A DNA stretch of 64,000 nucleotides from Ixodes scapularis (GCF_016920785.2 NW_024609835.1:86586243-86650242), one strand, 5' to 3'. Counted from the stretch's first letter, positions 21,719 through 33,735 are shown. Notes: generated from the sequence alone by a model not told the origin. Numbers and translations: made by a program.

Positions 21719-24655
21719 TGCGGTCGACTCGACACCCCCAGCCCTAGTTATTAATGGCTTCTTCAGCCACGGCTAACAGACACCTAATGAACACTCTTCG
21801 GACAGTAGCCTCGACTTTTAACAGCGTCCATTCTGCTCCGACCATTTGTCAGACGGCGACCACCGCAGAGTCAAGGGCACTGTTAAAACGCACGCAACTT
21901 TTGAGTTTCCGCGCTTTGGCCCTCTCTCTCTCGTTTCGGGGTATCCCTTACTCGGGCAGTTATTTATTGAGTAATTCAGCGGAACGTATCCGTCGCAGAC
22001 GGAGGAGGGTCTCGCGGGTACGCGAAAGATGCAATTCGATGGCCGAAGCCGGAAGAGTTGACAATAAACACCGACGAGGAAATAGCCCTGCACGAGAAAC
22101 CCGACGTACAAGCGAACGATAAGGAGAGATTGACCTCGAAAATGAATCATGAAGTGTCCCATTCCTCGCTCGAGGTTAGAAGGATGTGCCGCGCACCGCA
22201 TGCCCGACGCTGCCAACGTCTCTGCACGCGAAGAACAGATTAGGCGCGCTACCTGAGAGCCTAGATTGCAGAGAGGGAGCAACTCATGCCAGGGAAAGAA
22301 TTTGCTACTGGCGGACGCCTTCTGCGCAGATTGGTTCGCAAGTGCGCGAGCGTGGCGTAGTCGCGTGATAAGGAGGAAAGCGAGCGGACGATCGACGCTT
22401 TTGTCATCTCCTCGCAGCTTGGACGTATATACATGGTCCGCTTGCAGCGTGTGTTTGTATGTAGTATATCGTGGTACCTATTGTTCTTGCTGTCGTAGAT
22501 AGTTGGTTGTCTGACCGTGAACAGACCTTATGGATTCAAATACGGGACACCCGACTAACCTTGTAGTTAAGTATTTAGGAGTCATGCTTATTAATTAAGG
22601 TGTTTTCTTTTGGTTAGGAAAGTTTATCTTTCCAGAGTTTCGTCGGCATTGTGTTTTTTTAGCTTTCTACGTTTGGGTCGGTGGGGTCAGAGCGGCCGCG
22701 GTGCGGGAACGGTCCCCCCCTGCGGTCGTTAAGAAGCGTCTCGGGTTTCGAGAGTCTGCTCGGACCGGGACCGAAAGAGCTCGCGCTGGAAGATGCTTGT
22801 GGCTTATAACCGAATGTGCGTGTATGCAGAGGGTTTTGCCGCTTAGTATAAAATTGTCCTTTTTGCCCGATGCAATAATTTAGCGGTTGGCGCCAGTCAG
22901 GCTGGGAAAATAGCAGAGAACAACTCTACAAGGAGTTTGGGTTTGGCGGTTAGGACGCCAAAATGACAGCTCGCCGACCATTGGAGAGCAGTGTACCACG
23001 TGTGAGTGACGGAATTTGAAGATATTGGTCGGTTCCTGAGGGGAAAGGAGGCCCCTACCGGCCTACAAAAGGAGCGCGGAGAGGATTTTGAAAGATTCGG
23101 ACTTTGGATGAGAGAAATTGGGGACGGGAGTCGAGACTTTAGACGAGGCAGGATGGTTTCCCAAGTTGGGACTTGTAACTAGAGTGTAAATAAATGCACA
23201 TAGTTCTATTCAAGCAGTGAGTCGACCCGTCACTCAGCGACGTTCGTGCCACCACGCTCCAGACCATCGAAGCGGAACCTGCCTCCCACACCCACCCGGA
23301 GGACTTTAACTCTTGTGTAGGAAACGAATTTGCGCATCATTTGATCCTCCGTTTTTTCATGAAACCACGGGCGTCTTTTTTTCTTTTTTTGATGGATGGA
23401 TTTGTGTGACGGTTGCCGTTCCACGTGATTGCCCGAATGCTTCTGTTGTCATCACGTGGTGTTATTATCTCTCTCCCTCTCTCTTTCTTCCTCGCTCTTT
23501 TCGAGTCTTCTTCTCACGACCTGTCGAACTTAATGCTTGTTTTTGCACATTTAACTGACGTAGGTTAGTCAGCCAGGTCGTCATGCCGACAAAATGATTT
23601 CTCAGGGGGGGACATTACGAGAAATGACTACCACCAAGGCGCCCACAATGTGTACAGAACGACGGCCGTCAAAACGTCGTGACATAAAACGATCGCCCTT
23701 AGATACCAGGTTAGTTAAAAACTTGTGTACGTTATTCTCTATGTTCACAACCGCGTTCACGATGAATGAATAAATAGACGAATTAAACAGTGGTTACATC
23801 CAACAGTATCGCTTTAATCTTGCGAACGGCGCCGGGATGTTGTAAAAATTGTAAAGCAAAATATCAGATGCCGAATAAAAAAATAAGGAAATCTAAAGTT
23901 TCCCAGAGTACTGTCTAATATCTATAAAAGGTCGAATAAACAGTAAAAAAGGACAAATGGAATATTGTTTTTTTTGGTCTGAAGTGTGGTTATTCTTTTT
24001 AATCCTAGTCGTGGCAAGCAAAGCAAAGACAGTGAACCTGTAAGCGTAAAACACTTATAAATATACAAATGAGAGAAACTGGGCAGTCCAATGACCCACG
24101 ATGCAGAACGGGCACGTATATTCTCCGGCGAGTGCAAAGTGAAGAGAACAAAACTCTCCAGCGGTAGAGACTGCCACAAGAGCCTGCCACCTCCCAGTCC
24201 GTTCTTCCCCCTTCTCAGCTGCACCGCGTCCAAACTTCACTTCCAAAAGCCTGCCTGCTTTTGGACGGCCTTTCTTCCTACGCCGTTCCGCGTCCTGTGG
24301 CGGCCTGGCCGCAGCTTCCCGACGCGCCGCGAGTGCGCCAACGTGCGTGCGCGAAGGCATACATGCACCGCGCTGGTGAGCGGGTGCGTTTTTACGGCCC
24401 CGTGTTTGCGTATCTGCCGCGCTGCATGCGGCTACCGCCGGGCGGCGGCGGTATTGATGGAATGAGCAGCCCTCAAAGTTCAGCAACCCTCTAACGACCC
24501 ACTGTCCCGCGCCGCATTGAACCTTCCTATTTCCTCGTCCGTCCCTTCGCCCCCTTCAACATTTATTGCATTTTCGACCGCGGGCACTTTTCAATGCACG
24601 CCGTCTAGCTGCCTCAGCGGGAATAAAGACAGGGTCATTCGTCATGACCGAAATT

Positions 24656-24656
<1 letters not shown>
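21719..24656. other. No gene recognised; possible LTR-like end
   Basis: About 22890-23290 has features seen in arthropod LTRs or 3' exons: an AATAAA at 23189 followed by GC-richer sequence, and a tggcgcc word at 22888 that could be mistaken for a primer-binding site. No matching second LTR was found. The rest shows no recognisable coding motif. Confidence 0.25.

Positions 24657-24691
<35 letters not shown>
24657..24691. repeat. G35 homopolymer
   Basis: 35 uninterrupted G bases, the longest homopolymer in the window. Confidence 0.9.
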
Positions 24692-25226
24692 CTCGGAAAA
24701 CTCTTTTTGAATAGGAAAGCCGGATTAAGTGGCGAACGAACAATCGTAACGCAGCGACCGAAGTGAGAAATGACGAAAGCCGGTGGTCGCCAGAAGAATA
24801 TAACGAGAGCCGCGTAATATATAAAGCGGTTTTCACGTTGTCGCCGTTCGTGTTTTGGCTATCCAGACAGGAATCATCGGCTAATCGTGTGTCTGACCTT
24901 AAGGAGAACAAAACGAAATATCACCTAGGCCTGAAACCAAGCGGCCTCAAATCGTAATTAATAAAAACAAACAAATAAAAAAAAATGAGCAAAACCGGGC
25001 GTTTTTTTATTGTTTTCAATCGACCGCCAAGCGTGTTGTGGTAAAAGGTTGAACTGGGCTTTGTTTTACAGTAACACTCGGAAATACCTTGGAAACCTCT
25101 CGAAATGTGCGAGATTCCGCGCGGTAGAAGCAGCTTTCGAGCACCGGAGATAGCGCTCGAAGCCCTATCTGTGTTCCATATCAATGGTGAAGATGCATGC
25201 TCGCCTTGGCCATTCTGTGTCAGTAT

Positions 25227-25608
25227 CAGGGTGTAAGATAGACAGGTGGGGAAACGAGAGCCAAATGAGCGACCGGATTGTGTCCCCCTCGGGTTTCTCT
25301 TTTTCTGTGGCGCCATCTACAGGGGAGCACCGCGAACTCTCACTCCGGATAGGCGACCGGTGGCGACCGGCTAAACTGACGGAGATGATTTCTCGTGAAT
25401 TTTCAATGAAGGAATGTCTTACACTCGGTTTATTTTGCGCACTCTCCCATAAAGTTCCATGCAAATTCGATTCCAATTTTTTTCCTCTCGCCGGAGCGCC
25501 ATCTGTCGCAAATCGGGGGAACCCGGAAGCAGACGAGTACACAATCCGGTCCCGGCGCTCCGGTAGGGTTCTATGGGCCGTTTCCCCACCTGTCTATCTT
25601 ACACCCTG
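25227..25608. mobile_element. hAT-type MITE with 8-bp target duplication
   Basis: Inverted ends CAGGGTGTAAGATAGACAGG extend for about 30 bp and are exact on both sides. GTCAGTAT is perfectly duplicated at 25219-25226 and 25609-25616. An 8-bp target duplication and CAGGG-type termini are the hallmark of hAT elements. 382 bp, non-coding, so mobilised in trans. Confidence 0.9.
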
Positions 25609-26302
25609 GTCAGTATGAGAGAATCACCACACGGCCATAGCGAGCAACCGGCGAACAAAAGCGCATGTCCAGACTGTTCGCGGGGAGGAGCTAGCAAGAC
25701 CAATGAGAGTCAGACGAGAGCCATCGGGGCCAATCCAATGCCCCGCGTGTGTCACGTGACCTCTTGGGAGTGGCGCAACGACGTGCCGGGAGCAAAGTCA
25801 CGTGACACGCTTACAGCGCTCGACTGGTTGTCACAGCTCGTAGCGTTCGCTGCGGCCTAACGTAAGGCTAAACGGAGTAGATTTATCCGATTCACTGGTT
25901 ACGCCGCAACGGCGCGTTCGTCAAGGATCTTGTTGTCAGGGTAAGCGACATGAAAGAACATTTATGACGTGTTCTTTCTAAGCGACGTGAGGATGTACGT
26001 TCACGAAGAGAAGGGCTGCACAGAACGACCATTGCGATCGTTAACTTACGCACAACACAGTTATAGCCGGATAAAAAGAATATGTATATATATAATTCAG
26101 CTCACAGGTAGAGAGATAAACACCGCCCTCACGCATGATCACGTGATCGAACCTCGCGCCAGGAGGAAGGCGAACATGGCCTCTCCTCCAATCGGAGGAC
26201 GTACGACCAGTGTTTGTCCCGAGCGGTATATTTGCACAGCGGCCACGATGCTTTATCGGGTCGGGTACTTGAGAGCGCCGCGTCCCTCAGCTCTCTGCGG
26301 CG

Positions 26303-26496
26303 ATGGCCGTTTCACCTTTCGTGCGAGCAGCGCGTACGAGGCCCCCTCCCCCGCTTTCCAGGTTGAACGCCACGAACTTGGGACCCTCCGTGGACCTTGC
26401 CTCCCGCAGCTCGCCCCAAACGACGGGAGGCTCTCTCCTCGCCGAGGCGGGAGCCGTAAACACCGCATTGCGCACGCGTCGCTGGCGTTTCACTAG
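26303..26496 (+). CDS. Possible first exon, hypothetical
   Basis: An ATG in a good context (ggcgATGG) opens a frame rich in Arg, Pro, Ser and Ala (AVSPFVRAARTRPPPPLSR). It lies downstream of a GC-rich stretch with a palindromic atcacgtgat (26140-26149) and a TATA-like ggtatattt (26223). The frame runs on into a hAT MITE at 26530, so any gene would need a splice donor before that, and none is convincing. The opposite strand is also open. It may be only a CpG-rich promoter remnant. Confidence 0.15.
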
Positions 26497-26529
26497 AGAG
26501 TTTAAGGGAACCGTTTTTGCACATTGGAT

Positions 26530-26708
26530 CAGGGGCGGATGCAGGAATTTCTTGAGGGGGGGGGGGGGGGGGGGTCAGGTGTTGGTCAGCGTACCATATG
26601 TTTAGGAACCGCCTCCCCCTCTCCCTTGTTTCGCGGCCTAAATTTTACACATGCAGAAATCAAGAGGGGGGTCAGGACATCCGGACCCCCCCTCTAAATC
26701 CGCCCCTG
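26530..26708. mobile_element. Second hAT-type MITE, 179 bp
   Basis: The ends CAGGGGCGGAT and ATCCGCCCCTG are exact inverted repeats. CATTGGAT is duplicated precisely at 26522-26529 and 26709-26716. A 19-base G run (26556-26574) lies just inside the left end and shorter C and G runs lie near the right end. The 8-bp duplication and CAGGGG termini indicate hAT. Confidence 0.9.
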
Positions 26709-26713
26709 CATTG

Positions 26714-26817
26714 GATACGGTACGGTGGGCCCTCCGGTACGCACTGCGCATGCGCTATACCACAGAAGACCCGCATGTGCGCTGTTCGTACCGGAGGGCC
26801 CATTCTCTTACCGTATC
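26714..26817. repeat. GC-rich palindrome next to the hAT MITE
   Basis: Arms 26714-26758 and 26771-26817 share GATACGGTA, GGGCCCTCCGGTACG and GCGC-rich ends as inverted copies. The MITE target duplication overlaps the first bases of the left arm, so the hAT copy landed at its edge. The string gggccctccggt also occurs at 43451. Confidence 0.7.
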
Positions 26818-26869
26818 GGACGTGCAAAAGAGGTTCCCGAAAACTCTCTACTTTGAGCGCTTTCAGTAC

Positions 26870-27192
26870 GGTGCGTGGAACGCGTCTCGGGCGGGGAGTG
26901 TTTACCGCGTCGTAGAAGTGCCACGCTGTCGTGGCAGCGGTCGTGGATCGATGTGGCAGACGCACGTCATGATGCAGGTCGCTTTTCAGCTTGACAGTCC
27001 GCGGAAGCTTCGGCAACCGCGAGTTGAGACGCTGCGACGGCAGCGACACTCGCGTTGTCTCGTGCTATTTTCCAGAACTTGGACGCACAACCGCCAGGTT
27101 CGCGACATCCGACAGCGTGGCGCTGCGGCCTTTGTGACATCATTTGTTGCCACTCCGGGAGCGCTTTCGATGCGTGGGCGGAATAGGAATTC
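26870..27192 (-). repeat. Dispersed element, copy related to 42.3 kb
   Basis: Read on the minus strand, this matches 42365-42680 over most of its length: ccacgcatcgaa, cccggagtggcaacaaat, then a stretch encoding VAASQL and AEAS in both. It ends in GAGACGCGTTCC. The copies differ by many substitutions but stay collinear. Confidence 0.65.
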
Positions 27193-27319
27193 GAAGGAAT
27201 ATAAACTCCGAAAACACCTAGCCATATAGCCGATGGCAGGCTTAGAGCAAACTGGAAGCTCATCCCACCCTTTCCACAGAGCGGACGCTGGAGAGGAGGG
27301 TATCAGGTTAAGAGTAAAG

Positions 27320-27430
27320 TGGAAGCTGCTCCTACCTCTTTCCACTTTAGCAGGGCGAACGCTACAGACGAGGTGGCCTCCTTTCCAGCGTTCACTCTGC
27401 TAATGTGGAAAGAGGTGGGAGAAGCTTCCA
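27320..27430. repeat. Hairpin cluster with a third half-copy
   Basis: Arms 27320-27363 and 27387-27430 are about 85% inverted copies (TGGAAGCT..., ACCTCTTTCCAC, TTAGCAG, GAACGCT). A third copy of one arm lies at 27252-27290. It is a foldback or a rearranged minisatellite. Confidence 0.6.
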
Positions 27431-27609
27431 TTCAACCCTTGACCTGTCACCGACTATTGGAATTTCTTGAATAAAGAGGTGGATCTATGCTCGAGGTTTG
27501 TGCAGAGTTCTTTTTATGTTTGTGACGAAAGGTAGCTACAAATGGGGAGGTCGCAAACTTTTGTCAAACCTGAGGTTCGACAGGATCGCGGAACCTTGAA
27601 ATTTTGGAA

Positions 27610-27700
27610 AAATTCGACATAAGAAAAGATGGCTGGATAGATGTTAGGGATTGTACTCTTTGTATCTGGCTGCAGCTTGCGCCACCTAGCAACATATCTG
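27610..27700 (+). repeat. Dispersed repeat tail, copy 2
   Basis: It shares the gatggctggatagatg start and the agcttgcgccacctagc core with the copy at 8690-8785, in the same orientation. It is more diverged and ends before an A-rich run. Confidence 0.35.
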
Positions 27701-29850
27701 CTCCTCCCTTTAAAATGTATCCCCGAAAAAAACCTCGACCCATAAACAGTGTTGTTCGACATCTACACAAAAATGTAAAAAAAATACATTACTTTAGTTA
27801 TTTAAAAAAAATATGATTACCAATGTTCACGCAATATAAAAGGATAAACAAAGTATTTTAATTATTTAGCTAGCTCGTTTATTACCTTACTCCGCCTGGT
27901 GGGCTCAGCTTGTTCTCAATTTCTGTGCATGCGCATATCAGTCGAACTTCAGTTCAATTTTAGTCGAATTTTGCGTTGGAAGTAGGAAAAGGCCGGTTCT
28001 GGTCGAACCCTGGAACACTCTCTCCATAAAACGTTCACAAAAAAAAAAAAAAAAAAAAAGAGGGCACGGTTTCTTCGATGCCTATATCGTGTACTGCGTA
28101 GAGCGCAGGACGTGGTAGACATCGGGGTAAATCGTGCGAAGTGAACAATTCAGTCGCATAAACCAAAGCCGGCTCCTTCGCATCAAGGAGTGTATACCTG
28201 TGCGGCCACACCCCGACACTATCAGACACTCGTAAGCGAGCGCAGATCATTTAAATTCGTCGTTTTGCACGGGTGCTCGTGCAATAAAAACATCACTGAC
28301 CGCACGTGCAATGAATGGCAGACATTCGAAAGGTCCGAGTCACCGAATAAACTACGCTTTAGGAGCAATGACATTTGAGCTGGTGCTTAAAATGATTCTT
28401 GCCAGTTATCAAAAGCTTTATCTGAAATCGACGGAAACGGCTTTTCGAACCCCAGGAATGCTCAAACAGTCCGCGACAGAAGAAAGCAACATCGTATTAC
28501 CTTCCTGACCTCGTGTCTCTAGCCCATGGATAGTAGCATTTTCACATGCCAATAGACCTTTTTCGAAAATCCGCGCCGACGCCTTTACGCCACTGCTTGG
28601 TTACGTGCTCTGGGCATGTATTGAACACGAAGCCTGCGTCATTGTTCGGTGAGGACTCGGATTCAATCACGTGCTTCCTGTCTGCCAATGTTGCTCGATG
28701 GACTTTTGAAAAGGGTCCAATGCGCCCGCTCTGCACAAAGCACCAAAATGGTAGCTCCCAGAAGACAATATATATATATATATATATTGTAAATGAAGAG
28801 GGGAGAGAGTGATTATTACATTGTATTCCATCAAAGTTAGGGGAAGGGAAAGGGAAAGAGACCTGGCGAAAAATCGCGTTAAACGAAACGTGCGATTCAC
28901 ATGCACAAATACGCAACCAAACACACGCTTAGACGCACACAAACGCAAACATACTTAGGTGCGCACAAGCGTCGGCAAATGTGAACCAAACCGGACGCAC
29001 TCGAAGGCTCCACTCGAAAAACCCCGCACTTCTAAAAATGAGGGGCCCGTCGACTTTCCGTGTACACACACACAACATGAGCTGAATTCGATTAGGCTCC
29101 ATGGGGACTCGTCGAGGCAGCGACCTCTTTTAATTTGTTCGAGATAAATACTTCCTACGTCTTATTCCCGCGCGCTCCGTCCGTGTCAACGCGCCCTCTC
29201 GTCCAATAAAGTAAACCACCGGCAAACAGTCTTTACTTCTTTCTTTCTTTCTTTTTTTTTTTTTCGCACTAGAGCGCGAAGTTTTTAACGGTATTTCGGG
29301 TTGAGTACTGCTCCGGGCGATGAAATCGGCGGTGTGATCGGGGAGGGAGGCGGTTCGGGGGAGGCGGGTATGCACGCGTGATCCCAGGATGAATTGCGAA
29401 AGCGGCCAAAGCGGGCCACGCGAGGAGTCGCGGCTCCTTTTCCTCGACCATTCGATCGTTGAAGGCGCTCCTTAACTCCGGTTTCGTTTTAGCTACTTTG
29501 TGTCATCGAGAGAGACTGTTATCGTCCGGCCTCCTCATGCATCCACTGCAGTTGCCTCCCGGGCAACTTGAGGTGAAAATTACCGCGAAAGGAGGGCCGC
29601 ATGCACGTGGCTTTGAACTTGTTTGGAACAACGTTCGAGGCTGGACATCCTCGATCACCCGAGTTCAAACGGGGACGGCGGTGCAGCGGTCGGTAACCGA
29701 GTGTGTCTTAAACTATGCACACCGAAGCTTTGAAGCAGGTGGTGAAATAAATGCAAGCCGTTTACAATTCCCTGTAACGCCGGTTAGAGCGCAGCTCTTC
29801 AGGAGGAGGATGGAAGCGTACTGAGGGATAGGTGACTCCTTGAGGTCTCG
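27701..29850. other. No gene recognised
   Basis: It contains an A20 run at 28040-28059, an (AT)n at 28769-28788 and a segment (about 28716-28760) whose gcccgctctg and caccaaaatgg words recur inverted near 41990-42025, which suggests a dispersed element. A T/C tract lies at 29235-29264. No coding motif. Confidence 0.3.
28769..28788. repeat. (AT)n microsatellite
   Basis: About ten AT units. Confidence 0.85.
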
Positions 29851-29854
29851 TAAC

Positions 29855-30010
29855 CTCAGGAGGGTCACAGGACCTTAGGGGGTCACGTGACCTCAGGGCT
29901 GTCACGTGACCTCAGAGAGGTCACGTCACCTCATGGGGTCACGCGACCTTCGGGGGTCACGTGACATAAGGGGATCACGTAACCTAAGGGGATCACGTGA
30001 CCTCAGGGGG
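29855..30010. repeat. GTCACGTGAC minisatellite
   Basis: Imperfect units of 18-20 bp, ggggtcacgtgacctca-like, are repeated about eight times. Three contain the exact palindrome GTCACGTGAC (29882-29891, 29901-29910, 29956-29965) and the others carry one or two changes. It leads directly into the next palindromic array. Confidence 0.8.
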
Positions 30011-30290
30011 TAACCCTCGTGAGGGTTACGAGGGGTACTCTCACGAGGGTTACCCTGACGAGGATCACGAGGGTTACCCTCGTAACCCTCGTGAGAGTAA
30101 CCCTGGTAACCCTCGTAACCCACGTGAGGGTGACCCTTTTGAGGGTAAATAACCCTCGTAACCCTCGTGAGGGTTACTAGGGTTACCTGGGTTACTCTCG
30201 CGAGGGTTACGAGGGTAACACTCGCGATCCTCGTGAAGGTAACACTCGTGAGAGTAACCCTCGTAACCCTCACGAGGGTTACGCGCGGTT
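30010..30290. repeat. Palindromic GTAACCCTCGTGAGGGTTAC array
   Basis: About 280 bp made of GTAACCCTCGTGAGGGTTAC and its half-units gtaaccctc / gagggttac in both orientations. Each unit is its own reverse complement, so the array can form many alternative hairpins. The long Arg-Val-Thr frames across it on both strands are a by-product of the repeat. Confidence 0.85.
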
Positions 30291-31022
30291 ACGCCGACGG
30301 CGACGCCGACGCCGCTCAAGCCGGAAACGGGCGCCTAAGAGCTGCGCTCTAAAAGCTCGTCTCAAGGGCCATCTTCCTTTTTCTGTTAGTAATACGGAGT
30401 ACGGACGGTCATTGAGGTCCCATGAGCGGCCATTCCGGTGGTTTTGCTGCTCAGACTCCTGTGGCACACGACACCTCGTGTAGCATCCATTTTGCATCAT
30501 CAAACTTGTTTTTCTGTACAAGAACCAGTGGAGTTCACCACCTGCACGGTGCGATGACGTCACGTCCAAGTAGTGTTATTAGCACCAGATTGCTCTTCTC
30601 TGGAGCAGAGTTCCTCTGATAGGCTCCCGGAGCAGAGCTGCGCGTTCGTCTATCTTGAAATCCAAAGTTATGCGGGAAAGTCACTTTTCACATCGCAACT
30701 TTCAGCGATGGTGGTACCCCTGTGTGAGAATCGCACTCTTTAGCTCCCGAATGATCGGATTTCAAACAAAGGTGCTTGTTTACCCCTTCTTGACGTTGAA
30801 GTATTATGTACGGCTTTCATATTGCTCGTATTTTACTAAATTATAATACCTACGCGTCGCAAACCATACCTCGTCTTACTGCTCTACGGCAATCATCCAG
30901 ATGACAGCCATTTTGATAGGATGTAGAGCGCCTGCTATAGGCCGTGAGAGTGGCAAATAGTAGGCCGAGTAGATAGGCCTAATTCCCTCGGGTCCGCATG
31001 CATTGGTGCACTCACGTTGCCG
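30291..31022. other. No gene recognised
   Basis: GC-rich at first (cgacggcgacgccgacgccg, about 30293-30312), then ordinary sequence with short frames only. Confidence 0.3.
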
Positions 31023-31024
31023 TG

Positions 31025-31451
31025 CACTCTCAAGAAAAAAGGGTGTAAAATGGTGTATCGTTACACCCTTTGTCCCATATAATACACCCCAAAACTTCAA
31101 TTCGACGTACAGCGTCCTACAGTCAAACAGACGGCCCGAAATTTTACGAGGGGCTTGATAGCCGTGTGGTACAAATTATTAAAATAGCTAATGTGCGTTT
31201 TGCTGAAAACAAGAAAAATAATCGGGGTTTTCTTGGCCCTACTATAAAAACTCGGTGTTTTATTTGTGTGATCTTTGATAAGTACTTTAGCTATTTTAAT
31301 AAGTTGTACCACACGGCTATCAAGCCCCTCGTAAAATTTCGGACCGTCTGTTCGACTGTAGGGCGCTGCACGTCGAACTGAAGTTTTGGGGTGTATTATA
31401 TGGGACAAAGGGTCTAACGATACCTTTTGACACCCTTTTTTCTTGAGAGTG
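31025..31451. mobile_element. Long-arm MITE, copy 1
   Basis: Inverted arms of about 190 bp start CACTCTCAAGAAAAAAGGGT and include acaccccaaaacttca and tttacgaggggcttgatag. Because the two arms are so alike, both strands encode nearly the same spurious peptide. TG lies at both flanks where TA would be expected. A diverged second copy is at 52536-52942. Confidence 0.85.
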
Positions 31452-31453
31452 TG

Positions 31454-31879
31454 GGTCCGCGAGAGTTCTGCGTCATTCTCTGGTGTCAGGCGCGTATGTC
31501 CACGTTTGGGGTTGACAGCATGGTAACGAACTGTACCCAGATGGGCCGGAATCGGGTGAGACTATAGCTACGCTGCCAGATACAATGGCTCTAGGTAAGA
31601 CCTACCACCGCCCGTCTATGTCGTCGTCGTCGCAATGCTGAAGTGGATGATATATGGATGATATATGGCCTCATGCAAAAGCGAAGAACGTGGTCACAGT
31701 TGGCAAATTACTTTTTAGCGGCTAGCGGCTAACGGAACAGCGCAGCGGCCGTAACAGAGGCCCTCCTGCACAACACTGAAGTTGTGTTTCTCACCTAATC
31801 GAATTCAGCGAATAGCGGCGCGTAAAATACAGACGCGCAACTCTGGCTCCCCTACGGGAGCTTATCTAGGAACTCTAGG
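31454..31879. other. No gene recognised
   Basis: Contains a short (TCG)n at 31621-31632 and gcggctagcggctaacgg repeats near 31719. No coding motif. Confidence 0.3.
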
Positions 31880-32163
31880 GTGAAGTGTGTTAGCGCACCG
31901 CAGTTCGGAGCGCGTGGAGCGAAAGCTGGCGCTGCAGAACCTCCTGGGTTGAATCCCCCACCCCAGCCTGTTTCGACATGGATAAGCATAGTACCTGCGT
32001 GCGGTCGTGTAATCACTACTGCGTGGTGCACGTTAAAGACCCCAGGCTAGCGGTTGTACTGCACTGGCTAAATTGCTCATCTACAGCTGAGACACCAGAC
32101 GCCCACTAAGGCCCACTAACTTCACGCTGTCTAAACGAACACACAACACAATATTTTTTTTTC
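31880..32163 (+). repeat. tRNA-derived SINE, full head
   Basis: The head carries a Pol III A-box-like gtgttagcgcacc (31888-31900) and a B-box-like gggttgaatcc (31946-31956). The body has gatgcacgttaa-type sequence (gtgcacgttaaagac, caggctagcggttgt, gcactggctaaattgc), and it ends in a T/A-rich tail at 32151-32163. The body is shared with 34559-34777. Ticks carry tRNA-derived SINEs such as Ruka; whether this is that family is not checked. Confidence 0.75.
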
Positions 32164-32560
32164 TGCAGGGGTGGCATAAGACGCTATAGTTTAAGGCAAC
32201 ATGCACTTCCTGCTGCATCATCAGAACATGCTTGACCTATCTGGAAGACAAAAATACATTATTATCACCCTCCGACCGAACATCTCGCCTAAACAGCGCA
32301 TCCAACGGATTTCTGTTTCTGTACTAACACTTTTAATCGATAATTTCTTGCTCAAGCGACTGGAACAGTTTCTCAACCTCCATTGTCACCAGCGAAGACA
32401 CGGATTACTTTCTCCTCTTTTATAAAACTACATCTTCCTTTGTTATTAGCTGTATTTTTCAACATCCTAATAGTGTATGAATTCCGTAAGTTCGTCCTTC
32501 CTGAGCGTATCATATTTTTTTGTGTCTTTAATTGGTATACTTTTATAAACCTGATTATAA

Positions 32561-32585
32561 CCCCCCCCCCCCCCCCCCCCCCCCC
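32561..32585. repeat. C25 homopolymer
   Basis: 25 uninterrupted C bases. Confidence 0.9.
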
Positions 32586-32732
32586 TTTCCCTCCATGTGA
32601 CGCCCTTCACGAGCCCTTAGGGTGAAATGAATTAATTAAAGCGTCGATGACAGAAGCAACAGTCCGGGACGCTCCGTGGAATTTTGCGATAAAACATAAA
32701 GATCAGGTCGCTGCTCCTTCCGCGCGCCATTA

Positions 32733-32863
32733 GGGGGTTTAAGTAGATCGTTCCGGTAACTCCGATAACGATACCCGATGCTCCTCCGAGGCCTTTGATC
32801 ATGCATCGTTTCGTCATGAGGTATTGTTATCGGAGGGTACCGGTACGATCGCTAACTCCCTTT
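32733..32863. repeat. Foldback with ATCG-TCCGATAAC arms
   Basis: Inverted arms about 32746-32778 and 32820-32851 share GATCGTWCCGGTA and CTCCGATAAC with small gaps. It is about 130 bp with outer similarity and no coding. A small MITE is likely. Confidence 0.55.
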
Positions 32864-32869
32864 TGTGGA

Positions 32870-33735
32870 CGGCTTTGATGACGGCGACGGAGCGAGATAC
32901 GGCCCTCTTATTCGGCTATAGAGCCTGACGGCCGCCGCCGGGAGTCAGTAGAAAGGCGAACGATGACGACTGAGTTTCAGCTGTTACCAAATACTTTACT
33001 GAGAATGGATTCTACTCCACTGGTTTGCGTTAGACAGCGCGCCTACAGCGCCAAATCCTCCTCTTTCGGCGTGGACAGATCGCGTTCGAGAGACGCGCGA
33101 ACGCATGCGCATCGCGCAGTCCCCGCTGTCGCGGCTTCGTGCTGTGACGAGGGGTAGAGCGACGCACCGAGACACCGGATTCGCCGAGACAGCAGAAACG
33201 GCCGCCTGCGCTGTCTCGAAGGCTGTCCACGACAATAGATGGCGGTAGCTACCCCTCTCAATTCAAAGGGGAAAACTCCGAGGTTGCACGTGTTCAGCCG
33301 TTCTAGCTACGCAAAAACTGTCGGCTCCAAGACCATTGGATTCGCGCGGAGTAAGGTGCGTTCCCTAGGGAAGTATTTCATCTTATCATTCACCTTTTCT
33401 TCCAGATTCCAAGAAAGAAAAAAAGAATATGTAACAATTTGAAAGCAATATAAACGTTACATCGCAATTAACTTAGTCGGTTAGGTAGACTCTTTGCGTT
33501 CGCCGAACGTAAGCCATAAATCACACGGGTTTTTTTCTCTTCTATCACGATCGCAAATTAGAACCGTTAAAGAGGTACAAGTAAAATGAAATAAACAAAA
33601 CTACGCGCATGCTCGCTAACGAACACGACCGGTGAGACTTTGTATACACCGACCGCTATCGTTTGTCACGAGTCACGACCGAAACAGTTTCATTCTTTTT
33701 AATTACATTTTGTTTTCCAAGTTGAAACTCGTTAC
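32870..33735. other. No gene recognised
   Basis: CpG-rich at 32870-33260, AT-richer afterwards. It would be the start of the intron if the exon at 33736-33866 is real. No further minus-strand exon is visible. Confidence 0.3.

Noticed and set aside
22880..23290. Possible LTR with primer-binding site
   Set aside because: No second LTR, no flanking duplication, and the tggcgcc word alone is not enough.
29926..30352. Arg-Val-Thr repeat proteins on both strands
   Set aside because: They are produced by the palindromic minisatellite.
31070..31408. Two 103-codon frames on opposite strands with nearly the same sequence
   Set aside because: The two arms of one MITE read in opposite directions.
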